A DNA stretch of 64,000 nt from contig NZ_MBFG01000004.1 in the NCBI RefSeq assembly GCF_001696685.1, forward strand, positions 86,802-150,801, in the 5' to 3' direction. Within the stretch, counting starts at the first letter, position 1, and each line of letters starts with the position of its first letter. The position numbers were made by a program, and so were the translations under genes. This DNA is from Nosocomiicoccus ampullae (lineage in GTDB: Bacteria; Bacillota; Bacilli; Staphylococcales; Salinicoccaceae). The notes beneath the pieces are model-generated. The model was not told the origin of the DNA and did no database searches. It saw nothing but the letters and a program-made list of their open reading frames with translations. This document shows positions 36,157-47,736 of this stretch, piece by piece.

Positions 36157-36810
36157 TTAGTCATCGCTTTCTACGAAATCTCCTGTATAAGCATCGACTT
36201 TAACATCGACGTTATTACCGTTGTCTTGAACGATTTCGATTTCATAATATAAATTACCGTCGTCAAAGTCGGTAGACCATTCTGTTACTTTACCGTTCAC
36301 ATTATCTTTTGCAGTTTGAATCGCATCTTCAACTTTAACTAAGTCGCTATAATTAAAATACTTATTATCGTTTTCATCGTCTTCTGCTTCAGTTTCTTCT
36401 TTTACTACTGATAAATCATTGACGTCTAAACTCACTTCATATTCTTCAGTATCACTTTCGAGCTCTATTTTATAGACATATTGGTTATTTTCTTTCGATA
36501 CGCCAATGTCAGTTAATTGTCCATCAAAACGAGATTTTGCTTCTTCGATCGCATCTTCAATGGACTTACTAAAGCTCGCCATATCGAGTTCATCGCCTTC
36601 GTTTGATGAAGCATTATTTGAATTTTCATTTGATGAGTTGTCGTTTTCAGAGTCGTTGTTTTCAGATTTGTTATCGCTTGTTGACTCTGTTGTTTCAGTT
36701 TGTTTTGATTCGCTTTGGTTAGTTGTTTCTTCATTATTATCGTTGCCACATGCTGCAAGTGTTAGTGACGCTGCGATTAATAATGATGTGATTTTAAATT
36801 TAGTGTTCAT
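36157..36810 (-). CDS. PepSY-domain lipoprotein
   Basis: A 217-residue lipoprotein with lipobox LAAC (Cys21). Residues 25-75 are a low-complexity Asn/Ser/Glu/Thr spacer that would cross the wall. Two PepSY domains follow (about 80-140 and 150-217), each with a helix like SIEDAIEEAKSRFDG or KVEDAIQTAKDNVNG, then strands. PepSY domains often inhibit peptidases or bind other proteins at the surface. The target is unknown. It is monocistronic. Confidence 0.85.
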   Translation of the reverse strand: MNTKFKITSLLIAASLTLAACGNDNNEETTNQSESKQTETTESTSDNKSENNDSENDNSSNENSNNASSNEGDELDMASFSKSIEDAIEEAKSRFDGQLTDIGVSKENNQYVYKIELESDTEEYEVSLDVNDLSVVKEETEAEDDENDNKYFNYSDLVKVEDAIQTAKDNVNGKVTEWSTDFDDGNLYYEIEIVQDNGNNVDVKVDAYTGDFVESDD

Positions 36811-36956
36811 TAGGCATTCCTCCTATGACTAACTATTGCCACAGTATTGAACATATAAACATAATTCATATTAAACTTATTGCATTGTGCGTCTTTTAAC
36901 GATAAAATTTATAAATAATTTAATTTCTACTATAAATAGAATAGAGAGAGTATAAG

Positions 36957-38291
36957 ATGAAACGATATTTTCAATTTGATGAGTTAGGTACAAATTACCG
37001 TCGTGAAACTATTGGTGGGATCACTACATTTCTTTCGATGGCATATGTTTTAGCAGTTAACCCTGCAATGCTTAGTCTTGCAGGAGTTGAGGGTATTCCA
37101 GATGATATGCGTATGGATATTAACGCAGTATTTGTTGCGACGTGTCTCGCGGCATTTATCGGAACGTTTATTATGGGTGTTTGGGCGAGATATCCAATCG
37201 CTTTAGCTCCTGGGATGGGGTTAAACGCATTTTTCGCGTTCTCTGTTGTACTTGGAATGGGAATCCCATGGCAAACAGCGCTATCTGGTGTACTCGTATC
37301 CGGTGTACTATTTTTAATACTGACAGCATCTGGTGTTAGAGAGTACGTAATCAATGCGATACCGATGGAAATGAAGATGGCCGTTAGTGCCGGGATTGGT
37401 TTTTTCATCGCGTTCGTTGGATTTAAAGGTGCCGGGTTCATCGTTGCAGATGAAAACACGCTCGTACATATTGGTAACATTCATGATGCACACGTTATCC
37501 TTACAATATTTGGATTAGTGCTTTCAGTCATATTAATGACGCGTAAAGTCCCAGGTGCGATTTTTATAGGAATGATTATTACCGCGATCGTCGGACTCGT
37601 GTTTAACTTATTACCGATGCCTGAAGCGGTCGTGAGTAAAGTGCCGAGCATTGCACCAACGTTCGGTGCAGCATTTGAAGGATTTTTAAATCCGTCTGAG
37701 CTTTTTAATGTACAGTTTTTAGTCGTCGTATTAACATTTTTATTTGTTGATTTCTTTGACACGGCGGGTACATTAGTTGGAATCGCGTCACAGGCGAATT
37801 TAATTAAAGATAATAAAATACCACGTGCAAGTCGTGCACTTGCTGCAGACTCATTCGCAACAATTTCAGGAGCGATCCTAGGTACATCGACGACGACGTC
37901 TTATGTCGAATCGACAGCAGGAGTTGCAGCTGGTGCGAGAACTGGATTTGCAAGTATCGTATCGTCACTACTATTTTTACTCGCGATATTCTTTAGTCCA
38001 TTAATTGTCGTGTTCACATCTGAAGTGACTGCACCTGCACTTATAATAGTAGGCGCATTAATGGCATCGAACTTAAGCAAAGTAGAGTGGACGCGTTTCG
38101 AAGTGGCAGTACCAGCGTTTCTAACAGTAATAATGATGCCACTCACTTATAGTGTCGCAACAGGAATCGCGATTGGTTTTATCTTTTATCCTATTACAAT
38201 GTTAGTTGCTGGAAGAAAGAAAGATATCCACCCGATCATGTATGTATTAGCAGTTATATTTATTCTCTATTTTATATTTATATTAAGATAA
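36957..38291 (+). CDS. NCS2-family purine permease
   Basis: A 444-residue transporter of the AzgA/PbuG/PbuO branch, which imports adenine, guanine or hypoxanthine. Signatures are FDELGTNYRRETIGGITTFLSMAY at the start (residues 7-30), APGMGLNAFFAF, and DFFDTAGTLVG in the second half. No purine riboswitch is visible in the 146-bp gap upstream. It ends in a terminator that overlaps the promoter of the ribosomal cluster. Confidence 0.9.
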   Translation: MKRYFQFDELGTNYRRETIGGITTFLSMAYVLAVNPAMLSLAGVEGIPDDMRMDINAVFVATCLAAFIGTFIMGVWARYPIALAPGMGLNAFFAFSVVLGMGIPWQTALSGVLVSGVLFLILTASGVREYVINAIPMEMKMAVSAGIGFFIAFVGFKGAGFIVADENTLVHIGNIHDAHVILTIFGLVLSVILMTRKVPGAIFIGMIITAIVGLVFNLLPMPEAVVSKVPSIAPTFGAAFEGFLNPSELFNVQFLVVVLTFLFVDFFDTAGTLVGIASQANLIKDNKIPRASRALAADSFATISGAILGTSTTTSYVESTAGVAAGARTGFASIVSSLLFLLAIFFSPLIVVFTSEVTAPALIIVGALMASNLSKVEWTRFEVAVPAFLTVIMMPLTYSVATGIAIGFIFYPITMLVAGRKKDIHPIMYVLAVIFILYFIFILR

Positions 38292-38305
38292 GATATGCTT
38301 GATAA

Positions 38306-38351
38306 AAAAGAGTGAAAAATCTCGGATAACCCTTGATTTCTTCACTCTTTT
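38306..38351 (+). terminator. Terminator of the purine permease gene
   Basis: Arms AAAAGAGTGAA (38306-38316) and TTCACTCTTTT (38341-38351) with extra partial pairing inside. The right arm lies between the -35 and -10 of the following promoter. Confidence 0.65.
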
Positions 38352-38361
38352 AATGTATTAT
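38333..38361 (+). promoter_or_regulatory. Promoter of the S10 ribosomal cluster
   Basis: TTGATT (38333-38338) and TATTAT (38356-38361) separated by 17 bases, about 200 bp ahead of rpsJ. Confidence 0.7.
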
Positions 38362-38383
38362 ATATAGCGTTGGACTCAAAAAG

Positions 38384-38866
<483 letters not shown>

Positions 38867-38892
38867 ATTAATATCAGGAGGTGCGACTTTCG

Positions 38893-39549
38893 ATGACCAA
38901 AGGAATCTTAGGTAAAAAAGTAGGAATGACTCAAATCTTCGGAGAGAACGGAGAGCTAATTCCAGTAACAGTTATTGAAGCGGCAGGTAACGTTGTCCTT
39001 CAAAAGAAAACAGAAGAAGTAGACGGATATAATGCAGTACAAATTGGTTTTGATGACAAGCAAGACTATAAACCAACTAGACGTACTAACAAATACGCAA
39101 CTAAGCCTGAAATGGGCCACGTTAAAGCTTCAGGTGCAAACCCTAAGCGCTTCGTACGCGAATTCCGCAACCTAAACGTAGATGAATTCGACGTAGGTCA
39201 AGAAGTCAACGTAGATACATTTGAAGCTGGAGACATCGTAGATGTTACAGGAACTTCTAAAGGTAAAGGTTTCCAAGGTAACATTAAACGACACAACCAA
39301 GCTAAAGGACCATCAAGTCACGGTTCGCGTTACCACAGACGCCCAGGTTCAATGGGTATGGTTGACCCATCACACGTTCTAAAAGGTAAAAACTTACCAG
39401 GACAAATGGGTGGCGAAAGAGTAACGCTTCAAAACTTAGAAGTAGTTATGGTTGACAACGAGCGCGGCGTAATTTTAGTAAAAGGTAACGTACCTGGACC
39501 TAAAAAAGGTTACGTACAAATTTCATCAGCAATTAAAGGTGACAACTAA
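38893..39549 (+). CDS. rplC: Ribosomal protein L3
   Basis: A 218-residue large-subunit protein that reaches the peptidyl transferase region. It opens [20 protein letters not shown], and [14 protein letters not shown] is the central loop that carries the methylated residue in other species. ATG 38893 follows AGGAGGT; GTG 38881 overlaps it. Confidence 0.98.
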   Translation: MTKGILGKKVGMTQIFGENGELIPVTVIEAAGNVVLQKKTEEVDGYNAVQIGFDDKQDYKPTRRTNKYATKPEMGHVKASGANPKRFVREFRNLNVDEFDVGQEVNVDTFEAGDIVDVTGTSKGKGFQGNIKRHNQAKGPSSHGSRYHRRPGSMGMVDPSHVLKGKNLPGQMGGERVTLQNLEVVMVDNERGVILVKGNVPGPKKGYVQISSAIKGDN

Positions 39550-39569
39550 TATAGAAAGGAGGATATACA

Positions 39570-40193
39570 ATGGCAAACGTAGATGTATTATCTATTGATG
39601 GTTCAAAAGTAAAAACAATCGAATTAAACGAAGAAGTTTTCGGAATTGAACCAAACCAACATGCATTATTCGAAGCAGTAACGCTTCAACGTGCATCATT
39701 AAGACAAGGTAATCACAAAGTTAAAAACCGTGGAGAAGTTCGCGGTGGTGGTAGAAAACCATTCAGACAAAAAGGAACAGGTAACGCACGTCAAGGTTCG
39801 ATTCGTGAACCACACATGAGAGGCGGGGGCGTAGTATTCGGTCCAACTCCTAGAAATCACGGATTCAAAATGCCAAGAAAAGTTAGACGCTTAGCGTTAC
39901 GTTCTGCATTATCAGTAAAAGTAAACGAAGAAGCATTAACAGTTGTAGATGCATTCACATTCGATGCACCTAAAACAAAAGAATTAGTTAAAGCTTTAGA
40001 TAACTTAGATGCAGGTAGAAAGACACTCATCGTATTAGGTGAACAAGATGACAACGTTCTAAAATCAGGACGTAACGTCCCTGGAGTTACAGTTATCACT
40101 GCTTCAGGCCTAAACGTATTAGATATCCTTTCTGCAGATCGTGTAATTTTCACGGAAGATGCAATTACTAAAGCAGGGGAGGTACTTCTGTAA
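39570..40193 (+). CDS. rplD: Ribosomal protein L4
   Basis: A 207-residue protein lining the exit tunnel; the extended loop [19 protein letters not shown] is clear. In other bacteria L4 represses its own operon through the S10 leader. AAAGGAGG precedes the ATG. Its stop overlaps the rplW start by one base. Confidence 0.98.
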   Translation: MANVDVLSIDGSKVKTIELNEEVFGIEPNQHALFEAVTLQRASLRQGNHKVKNRGEVRGGGRKPFRQKGTGNARQGSIREPHMRGGGVVFGPTPRNHGFKMPRKVRRLALRSALSVKVNEEALTVVDAFTFDAPKTKELVKALDNLDAGRKTLIVLGEQDDNVLKSGRNVPGVTVITASGLNVLDILSADRVIFTEDAITKAGEVLL

Positions 40194-40465
40194 TGGAAGC
40201 TAGAGACGTTATTAAACGCCCAGTAATCACTGAGCGTTCAGCAGATTTAATGTCAGAGAACAAATACACGTTTGACGTAGATGTTAGAGCAACTAAAACA
40301 CAAGTTAAACGTGCTGTTGAAGAAATCTTTGATGTAAAAGTTGAGAAAGTTAACATTATGAACGTAAAGCCTAAGAAAAAGCGTATGGGACGTTATCAAG
40401 GCTATACGAACAGAAGAAGAAAAGCGATTGTAAAATTAAGTGAAGGTTCTATTGAATTCTTCTAA
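40193..40465 (+). CDS. rplW: Ribosomal protein L23
   Basis: A 90-residue protein at the tunnel exit, docking site for trigger factor and SRP. It shows [16 protein letters not shown] and the basic loop [19 protein letters not shown]. The ATG overlaps the rplD stop (TAATG), giving coupled translation. Confidence 0.98.
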   Translation: MEARDVIKRPVITERSADLMSENKYTFDVDVRATKTQVKRAVEEIFDVKVEKVNIMNVKPKKKRMGRYQGYTNRRRKAIVKLSEGSIEFF

Positions 40466-40504
40466 AAATATTCGAAAGTTACCAATAAGGAGGTAAACAG
40501 TTAA

Positions 40505-41335
40505 ATGGCGATTAAACATTATAAACCAACAACAAATGGTCGTCGTAATATGACGAGTCTGGATTATAAAGATTTAACTAAAACTAAACCAGAACGTTCA
40601 TTATTAGAGCCACTTCCGAAAAAAGCTGGCCGTAACGCACAAGGAAAAATTACTGTACGTCATAAAGGTGGCGGACATAAACGTCAATACAGAGTTATTG
40701 ACTTTAAACGTAACAAAGATGGAGTACCAGGACGTATCAAAACAATCGAATACGATCCAAACCGTTCAGCAAACATTGCACTTGTTCAATACTTAGATGG
40801 TGAAAAGAGATATATCCTTGCACCTAAAGGAATTGAAGTTGGACAAGAAATCATGAGTGGTAAAGATGCGGATATCAAATTAGGTAACGCATTAGAGTTA
40901 GGCGATATGCCTGTTGGTACAACTATCCACAACATCGAACTTAAACCAGGTAAAGGTGGGCAAATCGCTCGTTCTGCTGGTACATCAGCACAATTACTTG
41001 GTAAAGAAGGTAAATACGCAATCGTTCGTTTAAGCTCAGGAGAAATGCGCATGATCTTACTTACATGCCGTGCAACAGTCGGTTCTGTAGGAAACGAACA
41101 ACATGAACTTGTAAACGTAGGTAAAGCTGGTCGTTCTAGATGGGCTGGTAAGAGACCTACAGTTCGTGGTTCTGCGATGAACCCTAACGATCACCCACAC
41201 GGTGGTGGTGAAGGTAGAACTGGAATCGGTATGCCATCTCCACTTTCTCCATGGGGTAAAAAGACTCTTGGTAAGAAAACTCGTAGAAACAAGAAGAAGT
41301 CTACTAAGTTAATCATTAGAAAACGTAAAAAATAA
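40505..41335 (+). CDS. rplB: Ribosomal protein L2
   Basis: A 276-residue protein needed for subunit association and peptidyl transfer. [17 protein letters not shown] contains the conserved histidine loop. The ATG follows AAGGAGGT. The C-terminus is strongly basic, as usual. Confidence 0.98.
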   Translation: MAIKHYKPTTNGRRNMTSLDYKDLTKTKPERSLLEPLPKKAGRNAQGKITVRHKGGGHKRQYRVIDFKRNKDGVPGRIKTIEYDPNRSANIALVQYLDGEKRYILAPKGIEVGQEIMSGKDADIKLGNALELGDMPVGTTIHNIELKPGKGGQIARSAGTSAQLLGKEGKYAIVRLSSGEMRMILLTCRATVGSVGNEQHELVNVGKAGRSRWAGKRPTVRGSAMNPNDHPHGGGEGRTGIGMPSPLSPWGKKTLGKKTRRNKKKSTKLIIRKRKK

Positions 41336-41396
41336 TCAACATCATTAAATCGTGTGCGGTTCTCACCGCACTGATTTCTTGAAGGGAGGCGCCAAA

Positions 41397-41672
41397 ATGG
41401 CACGTAGTATTAAAAAAGGACCTTTTGTAGATGATCATTTAATGAAAAAGGTAGAAAACCTTAACGAATCAAATAAAAAGACTGTAATTAAAACTTGGTC
41501 ACGTCGTTCAACAATCTTCCCACAATTCATCGGGCACACGATTGCTGTATATGACGGCCGTAAACACGTACCAGTTTATATTACTGAAGATATGGTTGGT
41601 CACAAACTCGGAGAGTTTGCTCCAACAAGAACTTTCAAAGGACACGGCGGTAAAGACGCTGTAACTCGATAA
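41397..41672 (+). CDS. rpsS: Ribosomal protein S19
   Basis: A 91-residue head protein of the small subunit, [23 protein letters not shown] 41397 follows AAGGGAGG; the longer reading from GTG 41352 crosses a GC-rich spacer hairpin (GTGCGG/CCGCAC) and is rejected. Confidence 0.98.
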   Translation: MARSIKKGPFVDDHLMKKVENLNESNKKTVIKTWSRRSTIFPQFIGHTIAVYDGRKHVPVYITEDMVGHKLGEFAPTRTFKGHGGKDAVTR

Positions 41673-41693
41673 CACCTAAAGGAGGAAATATAC

Positions 41694-42062
41694 ATGCAAG
41701 CGAAAGCAACAGCTAGAACAGTGCGTATCGCTCCACGTAAAGTACGTTTAGTGGTTGATCTCGTAAGAGGTAAAGAAGTTGGCGAAGCAGTCGCACTATT
41801 AAAGCTTACTAATAAAAGAGCTGCTGAAGTAGTAGAGAAGCTCATTTTATCAGCAGCGGCAAACGCTGAACATAACTACGACATGGATGTTGACAGCCTA
41901 ATCGTTTCTGAAATTTATGCAAACGAAGGACCAACGCTTAAACGTTTCCGTCCACGCGCACAAGGTCGTGCAACTGGAATTAACAAACGTACGAGCCACA
42001 TCACTGTTGTACTTACTGAAAAAGAAGAAGCAGTAGAAGAACAGGCTGAAGAAGCGAACTAA
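41694..42062 (+). CDS. rplV: Ribosomal protein L22
   Basis: A 122-residue tunnel protein; [20 protein letters not shown] is the conserved beta-hairpin that contacts macrolides when mutated. The C-terminus carries an acidic extension ([12 protein letters not shown]), a few residues longer than most relatives. Confidence 0.98.
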   Translation: MQAKATARTVRIAPRKVRLVVDLVRGKEVGEAVALLKLTNKRAAEVVEKLILSAAANAEHNYDMDVDSLIVSEIYANEGPTLKRFRPRAQGRATGINKRTSHITVVLTEKEEAVEEQAEEAN

Positions 42063-42080
42063 TAAGAGGAGGGAATTACT

Positions 42081-42728
42081 TTGGGTCAAAAGATTAATCC
42101 AACGGGATTACGTATTGGTGTAATCAAAGATTGGGAAGCAAAATGGTACGCAGAGAACGACTTTGCTGACTTATTACACGAAGACTTAAAAATCCGTAAA
42201 TACATTGATGAAAACCTTAAAGATGCAGCAGTATCACAAGTTATCATTGAACGTGCTGCAAATAGAGTAAACATTGCACTACACACTGGTAAACCAGGTA
42301 TGGTTATCGGTAAAGGCGGTAGTGAAATCGAAAAACTACGTGAAGCACTTGTTAAGTTAACAGGTAAACGCGTGCACATTAACGTTATCGAAGTTAAAAA
42401 TATCGATTTAGATGCGAAATTAGTAGCAGAAAACATCGCACGTCAACTTGAAAACCGTGTGTCATTCCGTAGAGCTCAAAAACAAGCTATCCAAAGAACG
42501 ATGAGAGCAGGAGCTAAAGGTATTAAAACTTCTGTTGCAGGTCGTTTAGGCGGTGCAGATATCGCACGTGCAGAAGGGTACAGTGAAGGAACAGTACCAC
42601 TACACACACTTCGTGCAGACATTGACTACGCACACGAAGAAGCAGACACTACTTACGGTAAGTTAGGTGTTAAAGTGTGGATTTACCGCGGTGAAGTTTT
42701 ACCAGCAGTAAAGAACGAGAATAACTAA
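42081..42728 (+). CDS. rpsC: Ribosomal protein S3
   Basis: A 215-residue protein at the mRNA entry, with a KH domain whose GxxG loop is GKGG in [13 protein letters not shown]. It begins with TTG at 42081 ([18 protein letters not shown]) behind GAGGAGGG; the rare start is supported by exact family alignment. Confidence 0.98.
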   Translation: MGQKINPTGLRIGVIKDWEAKWYAENDFADLLHEDLKIRKYIDENLKDAAVSQVIIERAANRVNIALHTGKPGMVIGKGGSEIEKLREALVKLTGKRVHINVIEVKNIDLDAKLVAENIARQLENRVSFRRAQKQAIQRTMRAGAKGIKTSVAGRLGGADIARAEGYSEGTVPLHTLRADIDYAHEEADTTYGKLGVKVWIYRGEVLPAVKNENN

Positions 42729-42746
42729 GAGAGGAGTACAAGAAGA

Positions 42747-43181
42747 ATGTTATTACCAAAGAGAGTAAAATACCGTCGTCAACACCGTCCAAATTCTAAA
42801 GGACGTTCAAAAGGCGGTAATGAAGTAAACTTCGGCGATTACGGCTTACAAGCTACGACGTCTGCATGGATTACTGCACGTCAAATCGAAGCAGCACGTA
42901 TCGCTATGACACGTTACATGAAACGTGGCGGTAAAGTATGGATCAACATTTTCCCGCACACGCCAATTACTAAAAAGCCATTAGAAGTTCGAATGGGTTC
43001 TGGTAAAGGTGCAGTAGAGCACTGGATTGCAAACGTTAAGCCAGGACGCATCATGTTTGAAGTTGCAGGTGTAGATGAAGAGGTAGCTCGTGAAGCTCTA
43101 CGTCTTGCAAGTCACAAACTTCCAGTAAAAACAAAATTCGTTGTGAGAGAAGAATTAGGTGGTGATACGAATGAAGGCTAA
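42747..43181 (+). CDS. rplP: Ribosomal protein L16
   Basis: A 144-residue protein near the A site, [14 protein letters not shown], with the conserved [16 protein letters not shown]. Its last 11 bases overlap rpmC. Confidence 0.98.
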   Translation: MLLPKRVKYRRQHRPNSKGRSKGGNEVNFGDYGLQATTSAWITARQIEAARIAMTRYMKRGGKVWINIFPHTPITKKPLEVRMGSGKGAVEHWIANVKPGRIMFEVAGVDEEVAREALRLASHKLPVKTKFVVREELGGDTNEG

Positions 43182-43380
43182 GGAAATCCGTGAACTTACA
43201 AACGAAGAAATCGTAAATAACATTAAAGAACTTAAAGAAGAACTCTTCAACCTACGCTTTCAACTAGCTACTGGTCAGCTAGAAAACACTGCTCGTATCA
43301 AGGAAGTTAGAAAAACGATTGCGCGTTTAAAAACGACAGTCCGTGAAAGAGAAATTGAAGAAGCAAAAGCGAATCAATAA
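43171..43380 (+). CDS. rpmC: Ribosomal protein L29
   Basis: A 69-residue two-helix protein beside L23, [14 protein letters not shown] and [22 protein letters not shown] 43171 is chosen over 43159; the ribosome binding site AGGTGGTG lies inside rplP, so the genes overlap. Confidence 0.97.
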   Translation: MKAKEIRELTNEEIVNNIKELKEELFNLRFQLATGQLENTARIKEVRKTIARLKTTVREREIEEAKANQ

Positions 43381-43399
43381 TTTATAGGAGGTTTATATA

Positions 43400-43663
43400 A
43401 TGGCAGAGAAAAATGAACGTAAAGTTTATCAAGGCCGTGTCGTTTCTGATAAGATGGACAAGACAATCACTGTACTTATTGAAACACACAAAAGACACCC
43501 AATTATTGGTAAACGCGTAAAATACTCTAAAAAGTACAAAGCTCATGACGAGCACAACAAAGCTAAATTAGGCGATATCGTAAAAATCGAAGCTACTCGC
43601 CCATTATCAGCTACTAAACGTTTCCGCTTAGTGGAAATCGTAGAGGAATCAGTAATTATCTAA
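43400..43663 (+). CDS. rpsQ: Ribosomal protein S17
   Basis: An 87-residue 16S-binding protein with [19 protein letters not shown] and the C-terminal [23 protein letters not shown] precedes the ATG. Confidence 0.98.
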   Translation: MAEKNERKVYQGRVVSDKMDKTITVLIETHKRHPIIGKRVKYSKKYKAHDEHNKAKLGDIVKIEATRPLSATKRFRLVEIVEESVII

Positions 43664-43695
43664 TCGTGTAGATATATAAAGGGAGGTAACCACGC

Positions 43696-44064
43696 ATGAT
43701 TCAACAAGAATCTCGTATGAAAGTTGCCGACAACTCTGGAGCTCGTGAAGTTTTAACGATCAAAGTACTTGGTGGTACTGGCCGTAAAACAGCGAACATT
43801 GGTGATGTTGTTGTTGCAACAGTAAAACATGCAACACCGGGTGGTGTTGTCAAGAAAGGTGACGTAGTTAAAGCAGTCATCGTTCGTACTAAAACAGGTA
43901 TCCGTCGTGAAGATGGTTCATATATTAAATTTGATGAAAACGCATGTGTCATTATTCGTGACGATAAAAGTCCAAGAGGAACTCGTATATTTGGTCCAGT
44001 AGCACGTGAATTACGTGACGGCAACTTTATGAGAATTATCTCATTGGCACCAGAAGTATTATAA
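43696..44064 (+). CDS. rplN: Ribosomal protein L14
   Basis: A 122-residue protein at the subunit interface; [20 protein letters not shown] and [13 protein letters not shown] are family signatures. First gene of the classical spc segment. GGGAGGTAACC precedes the ATG. Confidence 0.98.
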   Translation: MIQQESRMKVADNSGAREVLTIKVLGGTGRKTANIGDVVVATVKHATPGGVVKKGDVVKAVIVRTKTGIRREDGSYIKFDENACVIIRDDKSPRGTRIFGPVARELRDGNFMRIISLAPEVL

Positions 44065-44097
44065 TTTTAATATTAACTAAGGAGGTGCGATAAGACG

Positions 44098-44406
44098 ATG
44101 CACGTAAAAACAGGCGACAAAGTTATTGTCATTAGCGGTAAAGATAAAGGTAAACAGGGAACTGTTTTAAAAGCTATCCCTAGAGAAGAACGTGTGGTAG
44201 TTGAAGGAGTAAATATGGTTAAGAAACACCAAAAACCTTCTCAATTAAATCCAGACGGAGGGATTTTAGAAACAGAAGCAGCTATTCACGTTTCTAACGT
44301 TATGCACGTTGATCCTGATTCAGGTGAACGCACTAGAATCCGTTATGAAGAAAAAGACGGAAAGAAAATTAGAGTAGCAGTTAAATCAGGTAAAGAAATT
44401 AAATAA
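44098..44406 (+). CDS. rplX: Ribosomal protein L24
   Basis: A 102-residue assembly-initiating protein with an N-terminal KOW motif, [28 protein letters not shown] precedes the ATG. Confidence 0.98.
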   Translation: MHVKTGDKVIVISGKDKGKQGTVLKAIPREERVVVEGVNMVKKHQKPSQLNPDGGILETEAAIHVSNVMHVDPDSGERTRIRYEEKDGKKIRVAVKSGKEIK

Positions 44407-44432
44407 GGTAACTCGGAAGGAGGACACATATC

Positions 44433-44972
44433 GTGATTCGTTTAAAAGATAAATACAACGAGACAATCAAAGATGAACTCGTTAAAAAGTTTGAATACAG
44501 CTCTGTAATGCAAGCACCTAAAATCGATAAAATCGTAATCAACATGGGTGTTGGTGAAGCTGTACAAAACGCTAAAGTATTAGACACTGCTGTAGAAGAA
44601 TTAACAGCAATTGCTGGTCAAAAACCACAAATTACAAAAGCTAAAAAATCAGTAGCTACATTCCGTTTACGTGAAGGTATGCCAATCGGTGCAAAAGTAA
44701 CTTTACGTGGTGACAGAATGTACGATTTCTTAGATAAACTTATCTCAGTATCATTACCACGTGTAAGAGACTTCAGAGGTGTATCTAAAAAAGCATTCGA
44801 TGGTCGTGGGAACTACACTTTAGGTGTTAAAGAACAAATCATCTTCCCAGAGATCGATTACGATAAAGTAACAAAAGTAAGAGGTATGGATATCGTTATT
44901 GTTACAACAGCTAACACAGACGAAGAGGCTCGTGAACTGTTAACACAATTTGGTATGCCATTCAAAAAGTAA
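44433..44972 (+). CDS. rplE: Ribosomal protein L5
   Basis: A 179-residue 5S rRNA-binding protein with [16 protein letters not shown] and [20 protein letters not shown]. It starts with GTG at 44433 behind GGAAGGAGG. Confidence 0.98.
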   Translation: MIRLKDKYNETIKDELVKKFEYSSVMQAPKIDKIVINMGVGEAVQNAKVLDTAVEELTAIAGQKPQITKAKKSVATFRLREGMPIGAKVTLRGDRMYDFLDKLISVSLPRVRDFRGVSKKAFDGRGNYTLGVKEQIIFPEIDYDKVTKVRGMDIVIVTTANTDEEARELLTQFGMPFKK

Positions 44973-45173
<201 letters not shown>

Positions 45174-45205
45174 TTCTATATAAATTGAAGGGAGGCATAT
45201 TTTAG

Positions 45206-45604
45206 ATGACTATATCAGATCCAATTGCAGATATGCTAACACGCATTAGAAATGCGAACATTGTTAAACATGAATCATTAGAGATTCCAGCGTCAAACAT
45301 CAAAAGAGATATCGCTGAAATCCTTAAAAATGAAGGTTTCATCAAAAACGTAGAATATGTGGAGGATGACAAACAAAATATTATCCGTGTGTTCTTAAAA
45401 TATAGTGAAAATGGCGAAAGAGTAATCACTGGTCTTAAGAGAATTTCTAAACCAGGTCTTCGCGTATACGCTAAAAAAGATGAACTACCAAAAGTACTTA
45501 ACGGTTTAGGTGTTGCTTTAATTTCAACATCTGAAGGTGTAATTACAGATAAAGAAGCTCGTAACAAAAACGTTGGTGGAGAAGTACTCGCTTACGTTTG
45601 GTAA
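45206..45604 (+). CDS. rpsH: Ribosomal protein S8
   Basis: A 132-residue protein with [15 protein letters not shown] and the C-terminal [13 protein letters not shown]. In E. coli S8 represses the spc operon. GAAGGGAGG precedes the ATG. Confidence 0.98.
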   Translation: MTISDPIADMLTRIRNANIVKHESLEIPASNIKRDIAEILKNEGFIKNVEYVEDDKQNIIRVFLKYSENGERVITGLKRISKPGLRVYAKKDELPKVLNGLGVALISTSEGVITDKEARNKNVGGEVLAYVW

Positions 45605-45625
45605 TAACAATTAGGAGGTGCAAAA

Positions 45626-46162
45626 ATGAGCCGAATTGGTAACCGTATTATTGAAATTCCATCTGGCGTTACAGTAGACGTTGATGGATCTACATTTACA
45701 GTTAAAGGACCGAAAGGTGAACTTAAAAGAACTTTAAATGATGACTTAAATTATAAAATGGAAGACAACACAATCGTCGTTGAGCGTCCAAACGATTCAA
45801 TCGCGATGCGTTCGATTCACGGAACAACACGTTCTTTACTAAACAACATGGTCGAAGGTGTATCACAAGGTTTTGTTAAAGAATTAGAATTAATCGGTGT
45901 TGGTTACCGTGCACAAATGCAAGGTAAGAAACTTGTATTAAACGTTGGACTTTCTCACCCAGTTGAATTCGAATCATCAGATACACTTACAATTTCAGTT
46001 GATGGAAACACTAAACTTAAAATTGAAGGTATCGACAAAGAAGAAGTTGGAGCATTAGCTTCAAACATTCGTAAGGTACGTCCACCTGAGCCATACAAAG
46101 GTAAAGGTATTCGTTACAAAGATGAGTACGTACGTCGTAAAGAAGGTAAAACTGGTAAATAA
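45626..46162 (+). CDS. rplF: Ribosomal protein L6
   Basis: A 178-residue two-domain protein near the factor-binding site; [10 protein letters not shown] in the first repeat and [19 protein letters not shown] at the end. TTAGGAGGTG precedes the ATG. Confidence 0.98.
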   Translation: MSRIGNRIIEIPSGVTVDVDGSTFTVKGPKGELKRTLNDDLNYKMEDNTIVVERPNDSIAMRSIHGTTRSLLNNMVEGVSQGFVKELELIGVGYRAQMQGKKLVLNVGLSHPVEFESSDTLTISVDGNTKLKIEGIDKEEVGALASNIRKVRPPEPYKGKGIRYKDEYVRRKEGKTGK

Positions 46163-46186
46163 TTAAACAAGTGAGGAGGAACATAA

Positions 46187-46549
46187 ATGATTTCTAAAAT
46201 CGATAAAAATGCGGTACGTCGTAAAAGACATTTACGTGTACGTAAAAACATTTCAGGAACTCCTGAAAGACCACGTCTAAACGTATACCGTTCTAATAAA
46301 AACATCTATGCACAACTTATCGATGATGTGAACTATAAAACATTAGCAAGTGCTTCAACACAAGATAAAGACTTCAGCGGTAAAAATGGTTCTAACAAAG
46401 AAGCAGCTGCAGAAGTTGGTAAATTAATTGCTGAACGTGGTAAAGCAGCGGGCGTCGAAACAGTTGTATTCGACCGCGGAGGTTATTTATATCACGGACG
46501 TGTAGCTGCATTAGCAGAATCTGCACGTGAAAACGGACTTAAGTTTTAA
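46187..46549 (+). CDS. rplR: Ribosomal protein L18
   Basis: A 120-residue 5S rRNA-binding protein: [20 protein letters not shown] and [20 protein letters not shown] are diagnostic. GAGGAGG precedes the ATG. Confidence 0.98.
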   Translation: MISKIDKNAVRRKRHLRVRKNISGTPERPRLNVYRSNKNIYAQLIDDVNYKTLASASTQDKDFSGKNGSNKEAAAEVGKLIAERGKAAGVETVVFDRGGYLYHGRVAALAESARENGLKF

Positions 46550-46571
46550 TTGAAGGAGGCGAAACAATAAA

Positions 46572-47075
46572 ATGGCTCGTAATCGTAGAGAAGAAAAACA
46601 AGAATTTGAAGAACGCGTAGTAACGATCAACCGTATCGCGAAAGTAGTTAAAGGTGGTAGACGTTTCCGTTTCTCTGCTTTAGTAGTAGTAGGGGACAGA
46701 AAAGGTCGCGTAGGATTCGGTCAAGGTAAAGCACAAGAGGTGCCAGAAGCAATCAAAAAAGCAATTGAAGCAGCTAAGAAAAACCTTGTTGAAGTACCAA
46801 TCGTAGACGGAACTATTCCACACGAAATCAACGGACGCTTCAGCTCTGGTCACGTATTCATGAAACCAGCTGCTCCAGGTACTGGGGTTATCGCAGGTGG
46901 ACCGGTACGTGCGGTGTTAGAGTTAGCAGGTGTTACAGACGTATTAAGTAAATCGATCGGAACAAGTACTCCAGTAAACGTAGTACGTGCGACGATGACA
47001 GGTTTAGAAGAACTTAAAAACGTTGAAGACGTAGCTAGACTGCGTGGAAAAACTGTAGAAGAAATCTTAAATTAA
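46572..47075 (+). CDS. rpsE: Ribosomal protein S5
   Basis: A 167-residue fidelity protein. [20 protein letters not shown] is the double-stranded RNA-binding core, and the loop linked to spectinomycin resistance elsewhere looks wild type. GAAGGAGG precedes the ATG. Confidence 0.98.
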   Translation: MARNRREEKQEFEERVVTINRIAKVVKGGRRFRFSALVVVGDRKGRVGFGQGKAQEVPEAIKKAIEAAKKNLVEVPIVDGTIPHEINGRFSSGHVFMKPAAPGTGVIAGGPVRAVLELAGVTDVLSKSIGTSTPVNVVRATMTGLEELKNVEDVARLRGKTVEEILN

Positions 47076-47090
47076 GGGGGAGTATTCAAG

Positions 47091-47270
47091 ATGGCTAAAG
47101 TTAAAGTTACCCTCGTAAGAAGTGTTATCGGTAGACCGGAAACACAAAAGAAGACAGTCGCTTCACTCGGTCTAAAGAAAATTAATTCTTCAATCGAGCT
47201 TGAAGATACTGCTCAATTAAGAGGACAAGTAGAAAAAGTTAAACACTTAGTTAAAGTAGAGAATATTTAA
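47091..47270 (+). CDS. rpmD: Ribosomal protein L30
   Basis: A 59-residue protein, easily missed for its length. It reads [20 protein letters not shown] and continues with [15 protein letters not shown], matching L30. AAGGGGGAG lies eight to ten bases before the ATG, in the expected place between rpsE and rplO. Confidence 0.97.
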   Translation: MAKVKVTLVRSVIGRPETQKKTVASLGLKKINSSIELEDTAQLRGQVEKVKHLVKVENI

Positions 47271-47298
47271 TAAGTAATATAAAATAGGAGGTGCAACA

Positions 47299-47736
47299 AT
47301 GAAATTACACGAACTTAAACCAGTTGAGGGCGCACGTAAATCACGTAAACGTGTTGGACGTGGTATGTCATCAGGTCATGGTAAAACTTCTGGCCGTGGA
47401 CATAAAGGACAAAACGCTCGTACAGGTGGTGGCGTAGGATTAGTATTCGAAGGTGGTCAATTACCACTATTCCGTGCGATTCCTAAACGTGGTTTCACAA
47501 ATATTAACCGTAAAAGTTATTCAGTCGTTAACATTAGCGATTTAAATAAATTTGATGCTGGAACTGTAGTTACACCTGAATTACTCGTTGAGTCAGGATT
47601 AGTTAAAAAGAATGTAGCAATTAAAATTCTTGGTAACGGAGAACTCAATGTTAAGTTAACTGTTCAAGCACACAAGTTTTCTGCTACGGCTAAAGAAGCG
47701 ATTGAGGCTCAAGGCGGCACTGTAGAGGTGATCTAA
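47299..47736 (+). CDS. rplO: Ribosomal protein L15
   Basis: A 145-residue late-assembly protein. The glycine/arginine-rich start [20 protein letters not shown] is typical. Its stop overlaps the secY start by one base (TAATG). Confidence 0.98.
   Translation: MKLHELKPVEGARKSRKRVGRGMSSGHGKTSGRGHKGQNARTGGGVGLVFEGGQLPLFRAIPKRGFTNINRKSYSVVNISDLNKFDAGTVVTPELLVESGLVKKNVAIKILGNGELNVKLTVQAHKFSATAKEAIEAQGGTVEVI

Noticed and set aside
36811..36956. Possible purine riboswitch ahead of the NCS2 permease
   Set aside because: The gap is AT-rich and lacks the conserved loop sequences of the purine aptamer; no stable three-way junction is apparent.
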